This document shows positions 58,112-64,000 of a DNA stretch of 64,000 bases, in pieces (position 1 is the stretch's first letter; every line of letters starts with the position of its first letter). A program made the translations under genes and the position numbers. Source of the DNA: Bacteroidales bacterium (lineage in GTDB: Bacteria > Bacteroidota > Bacteroidia > Bacteroidales > Muribaculaceae); assembly GCA_020860515.1 (NCBI GenBank), contig JAJBUG010000033.1:30281-94280 (forward strand). The letters are read 5' to 3'. The notes below the pieces were generated by a model that was not told the DNA's origin, did not search any database, and saw only the letters and a list, made by a program, of their open reading frames with translations.

Positions 58112-59577
58112 TCGATTAAAAGTTGGGTTGGCTCAAATTTATTCACATCAAAATTAATTTCCATACCATTGCTTGGTATAGCGCTGATTTGATCTGTCTT
58201 ATACAGATGCACAGGATTCTTCAGAATGTATAAAATACGTTCCTTTTCACTTAACATTAATCTATACACATAATAATGTTCTCGATTGGTATCAGCTACA
58301 CTCCACTCATTAGTTGACATTGTGAAATTGTAAATCTGAATCTTCTTTCTACTAATCGTAGTTTTGACTTCTATGTATCTATGATGATTTGTACCATCAC
58401 CTTCAAAACTATCTATATCAAAGCCGGGATGATAACTTGGGCTATCAACAATTTGTATCAATTTAGCGAGATTCTCATATCCTGCCAACTTCAGTCGAAT
58501 AATTTCATGTCCATGAATCAATGTTTCTCCTATATTACCAATATCTTTTGTTGTTGTATTTTCAGATTGGATTAAATCTTTGATACGTTCTTTAATGATT
58601 ATTGGTAGAGGTAATTGTGTGCCAAGAACTGTATTTAAATCAGTGACAAACAAATTGGGATCTAACATATCATTAGTATATTGAAACCAATATGGTTCAA
58701 TTCCTCTTATTTCGGATAATTCAATATTTTTCTTTCCATAAAGAGCATCATAGCCATTAAAGAATTTATTATCTTTTACAAAGATATCAATTACAGCCTT
58801 AGCATTCGGAGATAAGTAATAATAATTATGACGTTTTACCACTAAAGATGCAATTTCCATATAATCTAAGATATCACCTGCATATCGTGTAACATCCCCT
58901 TTTGTTCGAGCTTCACCCTTAGAATTATATATTTGAGGATCCTTCTTATAGTAATATTTAAGTTTGTTTTTTCGGTTATCTAAAATAACTTGTGCTATCT
59001 CTTTTGGGGACTGATTGCCAGTTGTAACTCGCAAATCGTTGAAAATACAATATGTAGCCTCTTCTTCTGAAAGAGACATTTCTTTTAAAGATTTCTTTCT
59101 TGATAACAGTTTGTTACCTTCCAATAATACTTGAAGAATTATTTTCGCAGGTTTGAACTTAACATCTCTTTCTATCAATTCTATGTTGTCTTTAGGTTTG
59201 ATATGACCTCCAGGAAATTGAAAAGTATATAGAAAGAGTTTAAAAAACTGGGTCAAATCTTGACGTTCATTCAAGAATTTTGCCATTTTTGAAGTGACTG
59301 TTACATCGTGGTCTTTATCTTCTATATAGAAAGAAAATAAAGCAGGGATTTCGGTACGCCAATTCGCTATTGTTTTTTCTTTGCTGTCTATATTACCTGG
59401 AAATAATCTTATGGCTTTTGTAAAGGCTTTATTATATTCCTCACATGTGCATGGCTCAATTTTACAGCATTCGTTGGCCATATACAGAAGAACGTTTTCT
59501 ATGTTGCTTTTGAATCGAGGCCTTACAAAATGTATTCGATGAAAGTATTCATCTGGTATCTTATAATATTTATTCAT
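58108..59577 (-). CDS. Type II restriction endonuclease candidate with C-terminal DUF3883-like nuclease
   Basis: In the 489 aa protein, the N-terminal half resembles the DNA-recognition part of restriction enzymes (FPGNIDSKEKTIANWRTEIPALFSF, FLYTFQFPGGHI). The C-terminal section has the nuclease pattern HPGFDIDSFEGDG...RYIEVKTT (Asp-x(n)-Glu-Val-Lys). It overlaps by four bases with a methyltransferase gene at each end, the classical M-R-M arrangement, which makes a restriction function very likely. Specificity unknown. Confidence 0.75.
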   Translation of the reverse strand: MNKYYKIPDEYFHRIHFVRPRFKSNIENVLLYMANECCKIEPCTCEEYNKAFTKAIRLFPGNIDSKEKTIANWRTEIPALFSFYIEDKDHDVTVTSKMAKFLNERQDLTQFFKLFLYTFQFPGGHIKPKDNIELIERDVKFKPAKIILQVLLEGNKLLSRKKSLKEMSLSEEEATYCIFNDLRVTTGNQSPKEIAQVILDNRKNKLKYYYKKDPQIYNSKGEARTKGDVTRYAGDILDYMEIASLVVKRHNYYYLSPNAKAVIDIFVKDNKFFNGYDALYGKKNIELSEIRGIEPYWFQYTNDMLDPNLFVTDLNTVLGTQLPLPIIIKERIKDLIQSENTTTKDIGNIGETLIHGHEIIRLKLAGYENLAKLIQIVDSPSYHPGFDIDSFEGDGTNHHRYIEVKTTISRKKIQIYNFTMSTNEWSVADTNREHYYVYRLMLSEKERILYILKNPVHLYKTDQISAIPSNGMEINFDVNKFEPTQLLIE

Positions 59578-60602
59578 AAGTAATTTAATAATTGTTTGGC
59601 AATAGCATAAGCAAGCAGAGGTGGCACCGCATTTCCAACCTGTTTGTACTGGCTTGTTCTGCTATTACAAAATATGAAATCGTCAGGGAAAGATTGGATT
59701 CTGGCACATTCCCTCACAGTAGGTACCCTATTCCATTTATAGTGAAAATGATGACGATGGCCACAGTCTATCGTAAAACTTGGGCGTTGGCTATTCAATC
59801 GAGTCCATGCTATATGCACTTTTCGTGTATTTTGTAAATTATTTGGAAGGTCCTTATAATTGCCTCCATCTGGTACTAACGAGATGATTTCTTGTGTCTT
59901 TTTATCGTGAATTGTAATCTCGTGATTATATACCTGAGAAGATTTTTCTCTCATCTCAACTTGATAATCCGAGTAAGGAAATGTAGGATAAGGACTCCCA
60001 TCTGGAATGCTATTCTCTGTCAAGTCACTTAATGCTTCATAAGCGGTAATTTTAGAGGTTGTCAATGGCAATGGAAAAATAAATCCTTTATCTCCCTTTA
60101 GCCCTACAAAAACTGCTCTCTTTCTATTCTGTGGCACACCATAATCTGAAGCCATCATTACTTTATAGGTAACAATATAACCTAATTCCTCAAAATCTTT
60201 GATGATTTGATTTTTAACAATACCATTTCCTATAGAAAGAATATTTGGTACATTCTCCATCACAAAAGCCTTAGGTTGGTAATACTGTACAAATGCCAGG
60301 AAATTTTTATAGAGAGCGTTCCTTTCATCTTCTACTATTCTTTTCCCCGCCACAGAAAAGCCCTGGCAAGGGGGGCCTCCTATAATGACATCAACTGATT
60401 TTCCATTTACCTTTTCCTCTATATCTTCTGGTGTCAGTACTGTAAGATCAGCACATAACGTATGGTCGGCTTCTCGATTATATTTGTAGGTGTCCAAAGC
60501 ATCCTGCCAGGCATCAATACCTAACAGAATGGTATATCCAGCCTTCTCAAATCCAAGGGAGAGGCCGCCACACCCACAGAATAAATCAATCACGTTAAAC
60601 AC
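59574..60602 (-). CDS. Cytosine-5 DNA methyltransferase, standard size
   Basis: The 342 aa protein has motif I IDLFCGCGGLSLGFEKAG, motif IV GGPPCQGFS (catalytic Cys), motif VI ENVPN, motif VIII QNRKRAVFVGL and motif X QVGNAVPPLLA. It is the first gene of the M-R-M operon. Two different m5C methyltransferases around one endonuclease usually means an asymmetric site with each enzyme protecting one strand. Confidence 0.93.
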   Translation of the reverse strand: MFNVIDLFCGCGGLSLGFEKAGYTILLGIDAWQDALDTYKYNREADHTLCADLTVLTPEDIEEKVNGKSVDVIIGGPPCQGFSVAGKRIVEDERNALYKNFLAFVQYYQPKAFVMENVPNILSIGNGIVKNQIIKDFEELGYIVTYKVMMASDYGVPQNRKRAVFVGLKGDKGFIFPLPLTTSKITAYEALSDLTENSIPDGSPYPTFPYSDYQVEMREKSSQVYNHEITIHDKKTQEIISLVPDGGNYKDLPNNLQNTRKVHIAWTRLNSQRPSFTIDCGHRHHFHYKWNRVPTVRECARIQSFPDDFIFCNSRTSQYKQVGNAVPPLLAYAIAKQLLNYL

Positions 60603-60637
60603 TATTTCAGTAATTTGTTACTTTTCAGTTTTCTCTG

Positions 60638-60645
60638 CAAATTTA
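60638..60645 (-). promoter_or_regulatory. -7 box of the M-R-M operon
   Basis: TAAATTTG on the minus strand, 36 bases before the start codon at 60602. Confidence 0.55.
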
Positions 60646-60980
60646 CAAAAAAACTAAAAAATATCAACTATTGAGGAAGATAAAATAAATTATTTCTATG
60701 AATCATTATCCTATCATACAAGATGGCAGACCATAAACTCATCAATGAGCTGCCAGTTGAAAATTTCCCTCTTCCCGCCCTCGCTGGAAATATCGTAAAT
60801 GCGTGGTTGTAAATAGTGAATTGTGCAATGTGCGCATGTGCGCTGTGCTGACTATGCCCTGTAAAATGGAAATGGGGCTGTCCTCGCACCCAAGTCACAC
60901 TAAATGATGTGTCTTGTGCTAAGATTGGCTCCTTAGCGAGCTTGCATTCACCCGATATTCTAAGCTACTCCAAATATGAT
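60646..60980. other. Intergenic stretch beside the M-R-M operon, no clear gene
   Basis: On the minus strand short open stretches occur in two frames (one reads ...YDISSEGGKREIFNWQLIDEFM), which could be relics of a decayed gene. None has a start, good length or recognised motif. A GTGCGCATGTGCGC palindrome lies near 60828-60841. Confidence 0.35.
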
Positions 60981-61439
60981 TCAATCACAGAGGTCAACTG
61001 TCCAGTTGGCCGCTTGTATTTCAGTGTCAACCTCACGCAGACGCTTTGAGCACTCATCGGCCTTCTTGCGCAGAGCTGAGGCATCCATCGTGTTCACATA
61101 TTTGATTTCCTGACGACCATAGCGGTCCACGCGTTCAGTGAGATAATTGCAAATCTCTGTCAACACCGCCACCTCTTTGGTGAGGATATCGCGGCGTGCG
61201 ATTTTCTCTGTTATAGTCTTGCCATCGGCCAGCACGGTCATCTGGTTGGTTTTGTTGATTCTTATCATCAGATCTTCCAATTGCACGAGATTGTCATTAA
61301 ACTCATGCAGCATTTCATCGGGGTCTTCAGCAGGAGTGTCACCCTCCTGCACCTTCGCAACATTTTTGATGCGATTCCTGAATTGTGCTATTCTCTTCTG
61401 CAAGTCTGCTCTCAGAGATAATGCTTCGGCTAATTTCAT
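60981..61439 (-). CDS. DIP1984-family protein
   Basis: The ATG at 61437-61439 gives 152 aa beginning MKLAEALSLRADLQKRIAQFRNRI and continuing with KVQEGDTPAEDP and LMIRINKTNQMT....TITEKIARRD, characteristic of the DIP1984 family. The protein is mostly alpha-helical and charged (coiled coil). Members occur widely without known activity and are sometimes near phage or defence genes. Promoter cassette F lies upstream. Confidence 0.8.
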   Translation of the reverse strand: MKLAEALSLRADLQKRIAQFRNRIKNVAKVQEGDTPAEDPDEMLHEFNDNLVQLEDLMIRINKTNQMTVLADGKTITEKIARRDILTKEVAVLTEICNYLTERVDRYGRQEIKYVNTMDASALRKKADECSKRLREVDTEIQAANWTVDLCD

Positions 61440-61466
61440 TTTTCTTTTCGATTTATATTCCTCATG

Positions 61467-61502
61467 CAAAGATACTACCAAAAGAATGAAAAATCAATAC
61501 CG
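61467..61502 (-). promoter_or_regulatory. Shared promoter cassette F, for the DIP1984-type gene
   Basis: CGG-TATTGATTTT-N15-TATCTTTG on the minus strand. Confidence 0.75.
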
Positions 61503-61604
61503 ACCCACAATTTTTTTTCGATAAATTTTATCAGTACTGGGAGTGGGAGAATAAAATTTAGTGCAAAATATGGGATATTATGCAATCGAAAAGAAAATTT
61601 TTAT

Positions 61605-61612
61605 TAACTTTG
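61605..61612 (+). promoter_or_regulatory. -7 box of prs
   Basis: TAACTTTG ends 26 bases before the ATG at 61639, supporting this start against an earlier GTG at 61561. Confidence 0.6.
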
Positions 61613-61638
61613 CAGAAGATTTGTTACAACCAATCGAT

Positions 61639-62583
61639 ATGAGCAATTTTCTACCACCTCTCAAGGTATTCTCCGGCACCAAATCACAATACATAGCCGA
61701 GGAGATTTGCAAAGAACTGGGTGTGCCCCTGGGCCAAATGAACATCCTGCACTTTGCCGACGGCGAATTCGAAGTTTCCTTCGAAGAGTCAATCCGAGGC
61801 CATGAAGTGTATCTGGTGCAATCGACTTTCCCCAACAGCGACAATCTGATGGAGCTCCTGCTGATGATTGACGCTGCCAAGCGAGCCTCAGCCAAGTCAG
61901 TAATCGCTGTAATCCCCTACTTCGGCTGGGCACGACAGGACCGCAAAGACAAGCCCCGCGTATCGATCGCGGCTAAGTTAGTATCGGACTTGCTCACCAC
62001 CGCTGGGGTTGACCGCGTGATTACCATGGACCTCCACGCCGACCAAATTCAGGGCTTCTTCAATGTGCCCGTAGATCATCTCTATGCTTCCTCTGAATTC
62101 ATCCCCTACATTCAGAGCCTCCACCTCGACGACCTGGTGATTGCAGCTCCCGACGTTGGCGGGGCAAAGCGCGCCAACAGCTATGCCAAGTACCTGGATG
62201 TGCCATTGGTGCTGTGCCATAAGCAGCGCGCCAAGGCCAATGTGGTAGAGACCATGACTGTGATTGGCGACGTAGAAGGCAAGAATGTGGTGCTAATCGA
62301 TGATATGGTTGACACTGCTGGCACCATCACCAAGGCTGCCGACCTGATGATGCAAAATGGAGCCAAGAGCGTGCGCGCGCTTGCAAGCCATGCCATCATG
62401 AGCGATCCCGCCACCGAGCGCGTCAACGACAGCGCCTTGACTGAAATAATCTTCACCAACTCAATCCCCTACCACAAGGATTGCAAGAAAGTGACAGTGA
62501 TTTCAATCGCCCGTCTCTTCGCCGACACCATCCGCCGAGTTCACGAAAACGAATCTATATCATCACAATATCTTATCAAGTAA
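61639..62583 (+). CDS. prs: Ribose-phosphate pyrophosphokinase
   Basis: The 314 aa protein from the ATG at 61639 has conserved Prs motifs: FSGTKSQYIAEEIC, FADGE..V....S+RG, RQDRK (ATP loop), MDLHADQIQGFF, VVIAAPDVGGAKRA, and the PRPP-binding VLIDDMVDTAGTI. It makes PRPP from ribose-5-phosphate and ATP for nucleotide and histidine/tryptophan synthesis. It has an intact regulatory loop and a terminator after it. Confidence 0.96.
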   Translation: MSNFLPPLKVFSGTKSQYIAEEICKELGVPLGQMNILHFADGEFEVSFEESIRGHEVYLVQSTFPNSDNLMELLLMIDAAKRASAKSVIAVIPYFGWARQDRKDKPRVSIAAKLVSDLLTTAGVDRVITMDLHADQIQGFFNVPVDHLYASSEFIPYIQSLHLDDLVIAAPDVGGAKRANSYAKYLDVPLVLCHKQRAKANVVETMTVIGDVEGKNVVLIDDMVDTAGTITKAADLMMQNGAKSVRALASHAIMSDPATERVNDSALTEIIFTNSIPYHKDCKKVTVISIARLFADTIRRVHENESISSQYLIK

Positions 62584-62602
62584 ACCATTACGAGAAATTT
62601 CC

Positions 62603-62630
62603 AAAGCCGATACCCCGGGGTGTCGGCTTT
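62603..62630 (+). terminator. Rho-independent terminator of prs
   Basis: AAAGCCGATACCCC/GGGGTGTCGGCTTT is a 14-bp stem with one G-U pair and no free loop beyond the tight turn, followed by TTTGTTG. Confidence 0.85.
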
Positions 62631-62736
62631 TTTGTTGTGTCTGTTTTTTCCAAATAGTTGGTCTTTTGGACGAGTGTTGCAATTTGTAAACCGTGGTTGA
62701 CGTTTTTTTGTTATATATTCAGTAAACGTTTCAACT

Positions 62737-63885
62737 ATGATTAAGGAATTGTCGATATTAGTAGCCACATTGTGTATAGCTTTCTCGGGCTGGGGTCAAG
62801 ATGAGAAAGCAGATACCATAGTCGCTCCTGCAAAAACCAATATAATCGACAAAATAAAAGCCTACCTCGACGACAGCAATAAGCCCAAACAGAACAAGGC
62901 ATTTGATTTCAGTATCATTGGCGGACCCCACTACTCCTCCGACAAGGGTTTCGGCGTCGGATTCGTAGCCGCTGGTACCTATCGTCTCAATCCTGCCGAT
63001 TCACTGATTCAGCCCTCGAATACCTCAATATTCTTCAACGGCACCACAGGCCTATTTTTCAATGTAGGCATCGAGGGATTGATGATATTTCCTGGCGACC
63101 GCCATCGCCTCACCTATTCGTGCACATTCCAGGCCTATGACACCTATTTCTGGGGAATTGGCTATGATATGGATCGCAATAATGCCAACAAAAGCCAATA
63201 CAAATACCTAAAAGTAGAGCTCCCCGTAGATTTCACTTGGCGCGTGGGGAGCCATATCTATATGGGCCCGATGGCAACATTCGACTATGTGAATGCTTAC
63301 CACCGTGACAATCCTGAATTATGGGAGAACGAAAGCGCTCGCACATTCAATTTGGGATTGGGCTATGCCTTTCGCTATGATTCACGCGATTTTGCGCCAT
63401 GCCCCTATCATGGCCTCTATATTGCGTTTGAGCAAAAGTTCTATCCAAAATTCTTGGCCAACAAATATGCTTTCTCAATGACTGAGCTCCGTGCCCAATT
63501 TTACCATCCCGCTTGGAAGGACGCTACCATCGCCTATCAAGTGCATGGGCGTTTCACCTACGGCAATGTGCCATGGGGACTGCTTTCCACATTCGGAGGC
63601 AGCCAATCAATGCGCGGATATTACGAAGGGCGGTATGTTGACAAATGCGACATCACAGCCTGCCTGGAGGTACGCCAACATATATGGCATCGCAATGGTT
63701 TGGTGGCTTGGATTGGAGCCGGCTCGGTTTTTCCCGACTTCGAGCATCTGCAAATGCGCCGCGTGCTGCCTAACGGCGGCATAGGATATCGCTGGGAGTT
63801 CAAGAAGCGCATGAACGTGCGCCTTGACTACGGCATCGGCAAGCATTGCTCAGGCATAGTGTTCAGCATCAACGAAGCGTTTTGA
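62737..63885 (+). CDS. Outer-membrane beta-barrel protein, Omp85/BamA-barrel-like
   Basis: The 382 aa protein has a signal peptide (residues 1-20). After a 30-residue linker it is all beta strands with the 'surface antigen' features: FG.GF....Y near the front, GLGYAFRYDSRDFAPCPYHGLYIAFEQ (a D-S-R-D...P-x-x-G motif) in the centre, FGGSQSMRGYYEGRYVDK (the RGY-loop motif) and a C-terminal barrel end (INEAF). It has no POTRA domains, so it is a barrel-only member. A role in lipid or protein export to the outer membrane is possible but unproven. Confidence 0.8.
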   Translation: MIKELSILVATLCIAFSGWGQDEKADTIVAPAKTNIIDKIKAYLDDSNKPKQNKAFDFSIIGGPHYSSDKGFGVGFVAAGTYRLNPADSLIQPSNTSIFFNGTTGLFFNVGIEGLMIFPGDRHRLTYSCTFQAYDTYFWGIGYDMDRNNANKSQYKYLKVELPVDFTWRVGSHIYMGPMATFDYVNAYHRDNPELWENESARTFNLGLGYAFRYDSRDFAPCPYHGLYIAFEQKFYPKFLANKYAFSMTELRAQFYHPAWKDATIAYQVHGRFTYGNVPWGLLSTFGGSQSMRGYYEGRYVDKCDITACLEVRQHIWHRNGLVAWIGAGSVFPDFEHLQMRRVLPNGGIGYRWEFKKRMNVRLDYGIGKHCSGIVFSINEAF

Positions 63886-63945
63886 CAAATTTAAGGGTAA
63901 GGTTTTAGAATTTAGAATTCATCCGGATGGTTCTTAACACGTAAT

Positions 63946-64000
63946 ACTAAAAACGTAAAACTAAAAACGTAAAACTAAAAACGTAAAACTAAAAACGTAA
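63946..64000 (+). repeat. 14-bp tandem repeat (ACTAAAAACGTAAA), runs off the window
   Basis: Four copies (last one cut) of a 14-mer made of two 7-mers, ACTAAAA and ACGTAAA. The same pair occurs at 14965-14978. Confidence 0.85.

Noticed and set aside
60668..60898. A 76-codon minus-strand frame beside the M-R-M operon
   Set aside because: Low-complexity composition with no motif or signal; another frame of the same stretch looks no worse, so it is at best a relic.

Overview
The window looks like a chromosomal segment of a gut-type Bacteroidales. The evidence is the repeated TAnnTTTG -7 promoter box, the secreted GH2/GH106/histidine-phosphatase genes, TlpA-like redox lipoprotein-type genes, a MetH with a large activation domain, and an NtrC-type regulator family typical of the phylum. 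A urease-positive Muribaculaceae-like organism is my best guess, but that is inference.

Layout. 1-9.0 kb: start of a gltD-type oxidoreductase (cut by the window edge), then a worn polysaccharide/redox region with a hydrolase remnant, two TlpA-like redoxins (one fused to half a CHAT domain), a truncated GH106, a GH2 immunoglobulin-like stump behind a lipoprotein signal, an intact GH2 beta-galactosidase and maf. 9.3-15.7 kb: urease operon ureABC-EFGD followed by an orphan ECF-type ATPase. 15.8-21.7 kb: ABC permease-ATPase pair with a sigma-54 promoter, followed by an NtrC-type regulator and its kinase. 21.8-37.2 kb: mostly housekeeping genes (trpB2, metY, Lrp, metH, HAD phosphatase, MATE pump, FAD protein), interrupted by an Abi_2 gene, a broken small secreted gene and a secreted histidine phosphatase.

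37.3-60.6 kb, nearly all on the minus strand, is a defence/DNA-processing island. It holds a WYL regulator, EVE-like, HIRAN and J-domain genes in one operon; an AddAB-like helicase-nuclease pair; an Rpn-type nuclease; an XRE/ImmA-IrrE/PIN toxin-antitoxin-like operon; an ASCH gene joined to a LlaJI-like restriction pair (McrB-type AAA and PD-(D/E)XK), whose AAA gene is frameshifted in an A7 run; and a two-methyltransferase restriction operon. Between the restriction blocks lies a compact zone of small genes. Two of them form a tandemly duplicated module of about 143-nt structured, tRNA-like RNA plus a 65-69 aa protein. I think this is the most interesting candidate in the window. 61-64 kb returns to housekeeping (DIP1984-type protein, prs, an Omp85-like barrel).

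Three non-coding themes recur. First, seven promoters share CGG-N6-ATTTT-N15-TAWCTTTG with exact spacing. Second, 7- or 8-bp degenerate tandem repeats sit at gene junctions and one lies in frame inside metH. Third, a GC-rich GGCCGGCGTTAGCGGCC palindrome occurs in five intergenic spots.
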